Source: Trueperaceae bacterium
Lineage (GTDB): Bacteria; Deinococcota; Deinococci; Deinococcales; Trueperaceae
Assembly (NCBI GenBank): GCA_003567075.1
Contig: PXAU01000219.1
Location: 1-11,310 of the forward strand
Reading direction: 5' to 3'
DNA: 11,310 nt
The number at the start of each line of letters is the position of its first letter. Position 1 is the stretch's first letter. Under the pieces are notes generated by a model. The model saw only the letters and a program-made list of their open reading frames with translations, was not told the origin of the DNA and ran no database searches. The position numbers and the translations under genes are program-made. Shown here in pieces: positions 5,611 to 11,310 of the stretch.

Positions 5611-6644
5611 CGCTGCAACTGCTGCTGGGCGGGCTGGGGGTGCTCGGGGGCGCCGCCGCCGAACCGGGCGAGGCCGTGACGCAGGCGTTGCGCTTCGCTG
5701 CGGCGCTGCTGCTGACGCTCGGCGTGGCGCGGCTGCGACCGAGCGCCATCGTGCGCCTGGCTCCAGCCGGCTACGCGCTCACGCTGGCGCTACTGGTGGC
5801 GGTGCTGCTGGTCGGCATCGCGCCCGATGGCAGCGAAGCCCGCCGCTGGTTGCTGGTCGGGCCGGTCACCTTCCAGCCGTCCGAGCTGATGAAGGTGGTG
5901 GTGATCGCCTACCTCGCCGGCTTCTTCCACAACCACCTGGGCAACTGGCAGGTGTGGCGGCCGATGGTCGTCATCGGCCTGGCGGCCGGCGTCGTGGTGA
6001 TGCAACCCGACGTGAGCACGGCGCTGTTCCTGTTCGCGCTGGCCTTCGCCATCATGCTGGCGGCCGGCACCAGCCTCACGCGGCTGCTGTCGATCAGCCT
6101 CAGCGCGGCCATCATCGCCACCGTGGTGGGTGGCCCCTACTTGGCGCAGTACAGCTACCTGGCCGACCGCATCACCGGCTTCTCCGACCTGTGGGGCGAC
6201 CAGGTCGACGTGCAGGGCACCTCCTTCCAAGCGGCCCGGGCCCGGGCCGCGCTGACCCGCGCCGGGCTGCTCGGCATCGGGCCCGGCAGGCCGGTCAACG
6301 TCCCCGAGGCGGCTACCGACATGGTGGCCGTGGCGGTGGGCCAATCGCTCGGCCTGGTCGGCATGCTCACGCTCGTGACAGGCTTCGCGCTGCTCGTGGC
6401 CCGAGGGCTGCGCATCGCCGCCGCAGCGCGCGGTCCGGGGGCGCTGCTGGCGGCCGGCGCGTGCGCGTACGTGGGCGGCCAGGCCGCCCTGAACCTGCTG
6501 GTGGCCGCCGGCCTCATACCCGTGACGGGCGTGCCGCTCCCCTTCGTGAGCTACGGCCTCAACAGCCTCATGTCGGTGTCGATCGCCACCGGCTTCATGC
6601 ACGCCGCCTTCCGCGAGGCGCGCACCCAGGGGGCCGACCTGTGA
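5592..6644 (+). CDS. ftsW: SEDS-family peptidoglycan polymerase FtsW
   Basis: A 350-residue, very hydrophobic protein with about 9-10 membrane segments, slightly short for the family (360-400). SEDS motifs are ARRWLLVGPVTFQPSELMK (Q95-E98), QPDVSTALFL (the usual PDlGtA), GLLGIGPG, PEAATDMVAVAVG with Asp243 at the essential loop position, and PLPFVSYG near residue 320. It polymerises lipid II at the septum in partnership with FtsI; choosing FtsW over RodA relies on the dcw context. Two deviations stand out: SYGGSS is SYGLNS (320-325), and the acidic pair after the TD motif (normally GEE or EEL) is GQS. The start is GTG 5592 after GGAGGT at 5583-5588, a short 3-nt spacing; a GTG at 5544 in frame would add 16 polar residues and deepen the overlap with murD. 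The stop overlaps murG as GTGA. Confidence 0.92.
   Translation: MDPLLLTLQLLLGGLGVLGGAAAEPGEAVTQALRFAAALLLTLGVARLRPSAIVRLAPAGYALTLALLVAVLLVGIAPDGSEARRWLLVGPVTFQPSELMKVVVIAYLAGFFHNHLGNWQVWRPMVVIGLAAGVVVMQPDVSTALFLFALAFAIMLAAGTSLTRLLSISLSAAIIATVVGGPYLAQYSYLADRITGFSDLWGDQVDVQGTSFQAARARAALTRAGLLGIGPGRPVNVPEAATDMVAVAVGQSLGLVGMLTLVTGFALLVARGLRIAAAARGPGALLAAGACAYVGGQAALNLLVAAGLIPVTGVPLPFVSYGLNSLMSVSIATGFMHAAFREARTQGADL
6231..6250. repeat. Perfect 20-bp palindrome inside ftsW
   Basis: GCGGCCCGGG at 6231-6240 is followed directly by its exact reverse complement CCCGGGCCGC at 6241-6250, with no spacer. It encodes AARARAA (from residue 214) in the large loop of FtsW, just before ALTRAGLLGIG. The alternating GCC and CGG codons make a palindrome easier to arise by chance, but ten perfect base pairs are still notable. 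No known function is assigned. Confidence 0.85.
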
Positions 6645-7771
6645 GAGGCGCCGTCGCGGCGCACGGCGCCAGCGCGCCGCCGCCGGCCACGCCGCGACTG
6701 CTGCTCGCCACCGGCGGCAGCGGCGGCCACGTCTACCCCGCCGTGGCGCTGGCCCGCGCCGCGCGCTCGCGCGGCGCGGAGGTGCTGCTGCTGGGCGCCG
6801 AGAACGGCATGGAGGCGGACCTCGTGCCGGCCGCCGGGTTGCCGTTCGTGGGGGTGCCGACGGGCAAGTTCGACCGGCAGCGGCCCGATCCGCGCGCGCC
6901 GCTGCGCAGCCTGGCCGGCGTCTGGCGCGCCCGCCGCGAGCTGCTGCGTTGGCGGCCCCAACTGGTGGTCGGCTTCGGCGGCTTCGCCTCCTTCCCGGGC
7001 AGCGCCGCGGCCCTGCTCACCCGCACACCGCTGGTGCTGCACGAGACGAACGCCGTGCCGGGCCTGGTGACCCGGACGCTCGCGCGGCGTGCTCGGTTGG
7101 TGGTGGTGTGCCAGCCCGAGACCGCCGCCCGGCTGCCGCGGGCCGAGGTCCGCGTGGTGCCTTTCCCGGTACGGGAGGAACGTGTGGCGCGGGAGACCGC
7201 CCGCCGCACCCTGGGGATCCCGCCCGAGGCGCTGGTGACGCTCGTGATGGGCGGCTCGCAGGGCGCGCTGGCGCTCAACCGCACGGTCCCGCGGCTGATC
7301 GACCTGGTGGCCGCGCTCGATGCGCGGCTGTGGGTCCTGCACGCCACCGGCCCGCGCTGGTTGGCGTCGGTCGGGGAGGCCGTGGCCGGCCGCGAACGGT
7401 ACCGAACGGAGGCCTTCGTGGATGCTACGCTCGCGTGGTCCGCGGCCGACCTCGCCATCACGCGCGGCGGCTACGGCACGCTCGCGGAAGCCGCCTACCA
7501 CGCGGTGCCGCTGGTGGTGGTGCCGCTACCTTCGGCGGCCGACGACCATCAACGGCACAACGCCGAGGCGCTGGCGCGCGCCGGCGCTGGCTTCTGCGTG
7601 CCGCAAGGCGACGACGACGCCCTCGTCGCGGCATGGACCGCGCTCCTCGACGACGCCCGGCGAGCTGCGGCCGCCAGGGCGCAGACCGCCCGCAGCCCAG
7701 CGGGCGGCACGCACACGCTCCTCGAGACGGTGTGGCCGCTGCTCACCGCCTCCCGAAAGGCCACCGCATGA
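6641..7771 (+). CDS. murG: UDP-N-acetylglucosamine--(MurNAc-pentapeptide) pyrophosphoryl-undecaprenol GlcNAc transferase MurG
   Basis: A 376-residue GT-B glycosyltransferase that adds GlcNAc to lipid I, making lipid II at the inner face of the membrane. N-terminal acceptor domain: LLLATGGSGGHVYPA with His30 (the family GGTGGH loop), VVGFGGFASFPG (from 109) and HETNAVPG (134-141; Gln is usual in place of Thr). C-terminal donor domain: MGGSQGALALN (203-213, third G-loop), TRGGYGTLAEA with Glu283 for the ribose, and HQRHNAE (303-309) with the Gln and Asn that contact UDP-GlcNAc. The start is GTG 6641, overlapping the ftsW stop, with AGGGGG at 6628-6633 seven nt upstream. About 18 Ala/Pro-rich residues precede the first strand, and no later ATG, GTG or TTG could replace this start. 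The stop overlaps murC as ATGA. Confidence 0.96.
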   Translation: MRGAVAAHGASAPPPATPRLLLATGGSGGHVYPAVALARAARSRGAEVLLLGAENGMEADLVPAAGLPFVGVPTGKFDRQRPDPRAPLRSLAGVWRARRELLRWRPQLVVGFGGFASFPGSAAALLTRTPLVLHETNAVPGLVTRTLARRARLVVVCQPETAARLPRAEVRVVPFPVREERVARETARRTLGIPPEALVTLVMGGSQGALALNRTVPRLIDLVAALDARLWVLHATGPRWLASVGEAVAGRERYRTEAFVDATLAWSAADLAITRGGYGTLAEAAYHAVPLVVVPLPSAADDHQRHNAEALARAGAGFCVPQGDDDALVAAWTALLDDARRAAAARAQTARSPAGGTHTLLETVWPLLTASRKATA

Positions 7772-9246
7772 GTCATCTCCACTTCATGGGCATCGGCGGC
7801 GTCAGCATGCAAGGCCTGGCGCGCTGGTGGCACGCCGATGGCCACCGCGTCAGCGGTTGCGACGCGGTCGACGGCCCCGCCACCAACGCCCTGCGCACGT
7901 TGGGCCTGCACGTCTGGCACGGCCACGACCCGCGGCATCTCGACCACGGCGTCGACACCCTGGTCACCACCATGGCGGTCCCAGCCGACCACCCCGAGAT
8001 CGAGCGGGCCCACGCCCTGGGTCTGCCGGTGGTGCCGCGCATCGGCCTGCTGGCGGAGCTGTTCGAGCGCCGCGCCGCCATCGGCATCACCGGTACGCAC
8101 GGCAAGAGCACCACCACCGGCCTGGCCGCCACGCTGGCCTTGGCCGCCGGCGTCGACCCGAGCGTGCACATCGGCGCCAGCCTGGTGGGCCTGCCCCACA
8201 ACGTTCGCTACGGCCGCGGCCGCCACCTGATCGCCGAGGTCGACGAGTCCGACCCGGGCTTCGCTGATCTGCGGGCCGAGGTGGCGGTGGTCACCAACCT
8301 CGAGGACGACCACGTCGCGGGCGAGTTCGACGAAAGGCGCAACTACCACGCCAGCATGCTCGAACTCGAGCGCGCCACCACGCGCTTCGCCGGCGCCGCC
8401 CGGCACGCGCTCTACTGCCTCGACTGGCCTGGCCTCGAAGGGCTGCTCGGCGACCACCCGGGTGCGGTGCGCTACGGCACCCACCCCGACGCCGACTACC
8501 TCGTGAGCGACGTGACCCTCGACGTGAGCGGCAGCCGCTTCAGACTGCGCACCCCGGACGGTCGCACGGCCCAGGTCGCCCTGGCCATCCCGGGGAGGCA
8601 CAACGTGCTCAACGCCGCCGCGGCGCTGGCGGCGGTCGACCTGGCCGGCCTCGACGCGGTCGCGCTGGCGCCGGCGCTGGCTGGGTTCGCCGGCGTCGGG
8701 CGCCGCTGGCAGCGCTGGGGCGAGGCGGGCGGCGCCCTCGTGGTCGACGATTACGCGCACCACCCGACCGAGGTGCGCGCCACCCTGGCCACCGCCCGCG
8801 CCAGCGGCAGGCGGGTGCGGGCGGTGCTGCAACCGCACCGCTGGGTGCGCACCGCGCGCCTCTGGCCGGCCCTGGCCGAGGCCGCCAGCCTGGCCGACGA
8901 AGTGCTCGTGCTGGACGTCTACGCCTCCGGCGAGCGCGCCATCGACGGGGTCTCGGCGGCGCTCATCGTCGAGCGCCTGCGCGAGGGCGGCACCGACGTC
9001 AGCCATCACGACATGGCCAGCGCAGTGCGCCACCTGCGCGCGACGCTCGCACCGGGCGACCTGGTGGTGACGCTCGGCGCCGGCGACGTGTGGCGGGTAG
9101 CGGCGGCGTTGGTCGGCGCCGAGGCGCTGCCCGCGAGCCTGACGGCCGCGACCGAGCCCGATACGGCCGCGACCGAGGCTGATACGGCCGGCACGCGAGG
9201 CGCGACCGGCGCGCCAGGTGTGGCAGGCGCGGACCCGGGGCCATGA
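7768..9246 (+). CDS. murC: UDP-N-acetylmuramate--L-alanine ligase MurC
   Basis: A 492-residue Mur ligase that joins L-Ala to UDP-MurNAc, the first peptide-stem step. The N-terminal domain opens HFMGIGGVSMQGLA and has VSGCD (usually VSGSD). The ATPase domain has GITGTHGKSTTT (Lys113), EVDESDPGF and TNLEDDHVAGEF. The C-terminal domain has DDYAHHPTEVRATL, LQPHRWVRT, DVYASGERAIDG and TLGAGDVW. These are intact MurC signatures. The start ATG 7768 overlaps the murG stop and is preceded by GAAAGG (7755-7760) at good spacing. The last 40 or so residues, after WRVAAALVGAEALP, are a low-complexity Ala/Thr/Gly/Pro tail containing a tandem repeat and outside the normal fold; without it the core is of ordinary length. 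The stop overlaps murB as ATGA. Confidence 0.96.
   Translation: MSHLHFMGIGGVSMQGLARWWHADGHRVSGCDAVDGPATNALRTLGLHVWHGHDPRHLDHGVDTLVTTMAVPADHPEIERAHALGLPVVPRIGLLAELFERRAAIGITGTHGKSTTTGLAATLALAAGVDPSVHIGASLVGLPHNVRYGRGRHLIAEVDESDPGFADLRAEVAVVTNLEDDHVAGEFDERRNYHASMLELERATTRFAGAARHALYCLDWPGLEGLLGDHPGAVRYGTHPDADYLVSDVTLDVSGSRFRLRTPDGRTAQVALAIPGRHNVLNAAAALAAVDLAGLDAVALAPALAGFAGVGRRWQRWGEAGGALVVDDYAHHPTEVRATLATARASGRRVRAVLQPHRWVRTARLWPALAEAASLADEVLVLDVYASGERAIDGVSAALIVERLREGGTDVSHHDMASAVRHLRATLAPGDLVVTLGAGDVWRVAAALVGAEALPASLTAATEPDTAATEADTAGTRGATGAPGVAGADPGP
9142..9183 (+). repeat. In-frame 21-bp tandem repeat in the 3' tail of murC
   Basis: Two adjacent 21-bp units (9142-9162 and 9163-9183) encode TAATEPD and TAATEAD and differ only in the sixth codon (CCC versus GCT). 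A third, degenerate start (ACGGCCGG, 9184-9191) follows. The repeat is in frame and lies in a disordered-looking tail, so gain or loss of units would leave the ligase intact. It looks like slippage or unequal-recombination expansion. Confidence 0.85.
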
Positions 9247-10166
9247 GCAGCGCCGAGGTCAGCGGCGCCAGCCGCGCCCAGGTCGACGCCGGCGCCGTCC
9301 GGCGGGTTCGGTTGGCGAGCCTCACGACCCTGAAGGTCGGCGGCGAAGCGGAGCTGTGGACGGTGGAGGACGATACCGGCCTGCGGGCCGCGACCGGCGA
9401 ACCCTTCTACGTGCTGGGCGCCGGCTCCAACCTGCTGGTGAGCGACGAGGGCGTGCCGGCACGGGTACTGAGGCTCGGCCGCGCCTACGCCGCGCTCGAC
9501 GCGCTCGACGGCCGACGCGACCTGTGGTTGGGTGCAGCCACACCCGTGCCCGGCCTGGTACGCCGCGCGCAGCGTCTCGGGCTCTCGGGCCTCGAGGGCC
9601 TGCTAGGCGTACCGGCCCAGCTCGGTGGCGCCGTGGTGATGAACGCCGGCACCCGCTTCGGCTGCCTGGCCGACACGTTGCACGAGGTCGAGGTGATGCT
9701 GGACGGGTCACTCGAGCGGCTGAGCGCGCACGCGCTCGGCCTACGCTACCGCCACAGCGAGCTGCCGGCCGGGGCGGTGGTGACGCGCGTCAGGCTGCAG
9801 CTGACGGCCTCGACGCCGGCGCGCGTGCAGGCCCTGATGGACCAGGTCGACGCCGCCCGCAAGGGCCAACCGAAGGTGAAGTCGGCCGGCTGCGCCTTCA
9901 AGAACCCGCCCGGCGACAGCGCCGGCCGCCTCATCGACGCCGCCGGCTGCAAGGGCCTGCGCGTGGGCGACGCGATGATCAGCCCGGAGCACGCCAACTT
10001 CGTGGTGAACCTGGGCGCGGCCACCACCGCCGACGTGCTGGCGCTGCTGGCGTTGGTGCAGCAGCGCGTCGACCAACCGCTCGAGCTCGAGTGGCGACGC
10101 TGGGGCCTGCCAGGCGGCGACGCCCCGCAACCGGGCTGGCAGCGCACCGAGCGCGACGCGGTCTGA
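9243..10166 (+). CDS. murB: UDP-N-acetylenolpyruvoylglucosamine reductase MurB
   Basis: A 307-residue FAD enzyme that reduces UDP-GlcNAc-enolpyruvate to UDP-MurNAc with NADPH. Family motifs are TLKVGGEAELW, VLGAGSNLLVSDEG (flavin binding), GLSGLEGLLGVPAQLGGAVVMNAG, YRHSELP, AGCAFKNPPGDSAGRLIDAAGCKGLRVGDAMISPEHANFVVN, whose parts match the substrate domain in order, and LELEWRRWG near the end with the expected Glu. The proton-donor position, Ser in the best-studied MurBs (GSxF), is Cys217 here; Cys also occurs in some family members. The compact substrate domain suggests the shorter type II form. About 20 polar residues precede the first FAD-domain motif. The start ATG 9243 overlaps murC. An 18-nt gap with a strong Shine-Dalgarno sequence follows before ftsQ; no ddl gene is present there. 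Confidence 0.95.
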   Translation: MSSAEVSGASRAQVDAGAVRRVRLASLTTLKVGGEAELWTVEDDTGLRAATGEPFYVLGAGSNLLVSDEGVPARVLRLGRAYAALDALDGRRDLWLGAATPVPGLVRRAQRLGLSGLEGLLGVPAQLGGAVVMNAGTRFGCLADTLHEVEVMLDGSLERLSAHALGLRYRHSELPAGAVVTRVRLQLTASTPARVQALMDQVDAARKGQPKVKSAGCAFKNPPGDSAGRLIDAAGCKGLRVGDAMISPEHANFVVNLGAATTADVLALLALVQQRVDQPLELEWRRWGLPGGDAPQPGWQRTERDAV

Positions 10167-10167
10167 G

Positions 10168-10173
10168 AGGAGG
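10168..10173 (+). promoter_or_regulatory. Ribosome binding site for ftsQ
   Basis: AGGAGG lies in the short murB-ftsQ gap, 11 nt before GTG 10185. An in-frame TGA at 10164-10166 (the murB stop itself) rules out any earlier ftsQ start. Confidence 0.5.
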
Positions 10174-10184
10174 CGGCGAGGCAC

Positions 10185-10781
10185 GTGCGCATCCTGACCA
10201 TCAGCGCCACCGTCGTGCTCGTCGCCCTCGTCATGGGCACGAGGCTGTGGCCGACGGTCGAGCGGGTCGAGGTGCTCGGCAACGCCCACCACTCGCGCAC
10301 CCAGGTCCTGCGCCTGGCCGACGTCGCGCCGGGCGACCCCTTCCTGTGGGTGACACGCTTCAGCCTGCGGGCGCTGCAGAACGACCCGTGGATCCTGCAC
10401 ACCCGCGTCACGCGCCACTGGCCGGACACCATCGCCATCGTCGTGCAGGAGCGCGTTCCGGTGCTCAGCGACGGCGTCACCAGCTGGGCCCTGGACGGCA
10501 CCGCCCTGCCCGGCGTGCCAGCCGAGGCGCGGGCCCGGCTGCCGCTGCTCACGGGCTGGGGCACGCCGCGGCTGGAGGAGGCGCTCGACCTGCTGGCGAT
10601 GCTGACGACGTACGGTGTGGAGGTGATAACGTACACGCCGGAAGGGTTCGAGGTCCAGCTCGCCGAAGCCGTCCTCATCACCCCGAGTGTGGAGGCCCTT
10701 CGTGTGCAATGGTCGGCCTTCGAGAGTCAACGAGGGAGACGCGTGGCCGTCTACCCGTGGGGAGTGAGCAGCGCACCATGA
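10185..10781 (+). CDS. ftsQ: Cell division protein FtsQ (DivIB), short form
   Basis: A 198-residue bitopic membrane protein. A hydrophobic segment (about 3-20) is followed directly by a POTRA-like domain: TVERVEVLGNAHHSRTQVL, DVAPGDPFLWV, LQNDPWILHTRVTRHWPDTIAIVVQERVPV, the standard FtsQ/DivIB progression. A short beta-like domain follows (SWALDGTALPG to VAVYPWG). FtsQ links early and late divisome proteins through FtsL and FtsB. It is shorter than the usual 240-280 residues. It has almost no cytoplasmic N-terminal region, because the GTG start stands just before the membrane segment and the stop codon 18 nt upstream forbids extension. It lies between murB and ftsA, as in many dcw clusters, and its stop overlaps ftsA as ATGA. 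Confidence 0.9.
   Translation: MRILTISATVVLVALVMGTRLWPTVERVEVLGNAHHSRTQVLRLADVAPGDPFLWVTRFSLRALQNDPWILHTRVTRHWPDTIAIVVQERVPVLSDGVTSWALDGTALPGVPAEARARLPLLTGWGTPRLEEALDLLAMLTTYGVEVITYTPEGFEVQLAEAVLITPSVEALRVQWSAFESQRGRRVAVYPWGVSSAP
10602..10630 (+). promoter_or_regulatory. Candidate internal promoter within ftsQ, upstream of ftsA
   Basis: CTGACG (10602-10607) and GATAAC (10625-10630) are separated by 17 nt and each match 4 of 6 bases of the housekeeping -35 and -10 consensus. The stretch is less GC-rich than its surroundings. Promoters for ftsA/ftsZ inside ftsQ are known in other bacteria. The match is weak and is offered only as a candidate. Confidence 0.2.
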
Positions 10782-11310
10782 GTGACGAACGCATCATCGT
10801 CGGCCTGGACATCGGGACCACGAAGATCTGCACGGTGATCGGCGAGGTGGCCCGCGATGGCGTCCTCGACATCATCGGTGAGGGCACGGTCCCCTCCGAC
10901 GGTCTGCGCAAGGGCGTGGTGGTCAACTTGGAACGCACCATCGCCTCGGTGCGCCAGTCGATCCAGGCGGCGCAGCGCGTGGCGGGCGTCGAGGTGCATT
11001 CGGCCTGGGTGGGCGTCGCCGGCAGCCACCTCAAGGCCCTCACCAGCCACGGCATGGCCGCCATACGGCGTGGCCAGCAGATCACCAAGGCCGACGTCGA
11101 GCGCTGCATCGAGAACGCCCAGGCGGTGCCGCTCGAGGCCAACATGGACATCCTCCACGTGATCCCACAGGAGTACGTCGTCGACGGGAACGACGGGATC
11201 AAGGACCCGGTCGGCATGTCGGGCGTGCGGCTCGAGGTCGACGTGCACATCGTGGCCGGCGCCCAAGGCCCGCTGTCGAACCTGCGCCGCTGCGCCAGCG
11301 ACGCCGGCGC
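10778..11310 (+). CDS. ftsA: Cell division protein FtsA, N-terminal part (continues beyond the window)
   Basis: The first 177 codons of an actin-like ATPase, open to the right edge. It begins MSDERIIVGLDIGTTKICTVIGE, the phosphate-1 loop of the FtsA/MreB/Hsp70 fold. The segment GEGTVPSDGLRKGVVVNLERTIASVRQSI follows in domain 1A, then the FtsA-specific 1C domain from about residue 85 (VHSAWVGVAGSHLKALTSHGMAAI), and the return to 1A with DILHVIPQEYVVDG and VDVHIVAG. FtsA anchors FtsZ to the membrane through a C-terminal amphipathic helix, which is not in view, and signals to the late divisome. ATG 10778 overlaps the ftsQ stop. ftsZ is expected next. No oddity is visible in the part shown. Confidence 0.95.
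   Translation, partial: MSDERIIVGLDIGTTKICTVIGEVARDGVLDIIGEGTVPSDGLRKGVVVNLERTIASVRQSIQAAQRVAGVEVHSAWVGVAGSHLKALTSHGMAAIRRGQQITKADVERCIENAQAVPLEANMDILHVIPQEYVVDGNDGIKDPVGMSGVRLEVDVHIVAGAQGPLSNLRRCASDAG

Noticed and set aside
1..11310. CRISPR arrays, tRNA or rRNA genes, insertion sequences, phage or defence genes
   Set aside because: No spaced repeats, cloverleaf-like segments, transposase motifs or terminal inverted repeats were seen; the whole window is accounted for by dcw genes.

Overview
The window is an uninterrupted stretch of a dcw (division and cell wall) cluster from a very GC-rich bacterium. All genes lie on the + strand. The order is rsmH (3' end only), ftsL, ftsI, murF, mraY, murD, ftsW, murG, murC, murB, ftsQ, ftsA (5' part only). 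The gene order, the strong GC bias, the shortened FtsI and some protein signatures (for example MraY NAFNFTDGLDGL) suggest the Deinococcota, perhaps a Truepera-like lineage. That placement is an inference from the sequence, not a database result.

Layout: positions 1-1765 hold the tail of the 16S rRNA methyltransferase gene and the division genes ftsL and ftsI. Positions 1766-1899 are the only real intergenic gap. It carries a GC-rich inverted repeat just after ftsI, a relatively AT-rich 9-bp tandem repeat that also encodes a 16-codon mini-ORF, and a strong Shine-Dalgarno sequence for murF. From 1900 to 10166 run the precursor genes murF, mraY, murD, ftsW, murG, murC and murB. From 10185 to the right edge are ftsQ and ftsA. 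Nearly every junction is an ATGA/GTGA overlap or a gap of a few bases, so the block is probably one translationally coupled operon, with ftsZ expected just beyond the right edge. No murE lies in its common place between ftsI and murF, and no ddl lies between murB and ftsQ.

How the genes work together: MurB and MurC make UDP-MurNAc-L-Ala, MurD adds D-Glu, MurE (not in this window) adds residue three, and MurF adds D-Ala-D-Ala. MraY moves the product onto undecaprenyl phosphate to give lipid I, and MurG adds GlcNAc to give lipid II. FtsW polymerises lipid II and FtsI cross-links it at the septum. FtsL and FtsQ are the divisome scaffold, and FtsA tethers FtsZ to the membrane.

Most families are recognisable at a glance, so this is not an unknown system. 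The interesting part is in the details. MraY has Gly where the family has a catalytic Asp in its FMGD motif, and two usually conserved lysines are also changed. MurD has an altered P-loop (GKG) and an altered DSKATN motif. FtsW has SYGLNS in place of SYGGSS. FtsI lacks most of its pedestal domain. The ftsI-murF gap looks like a compact leader region.
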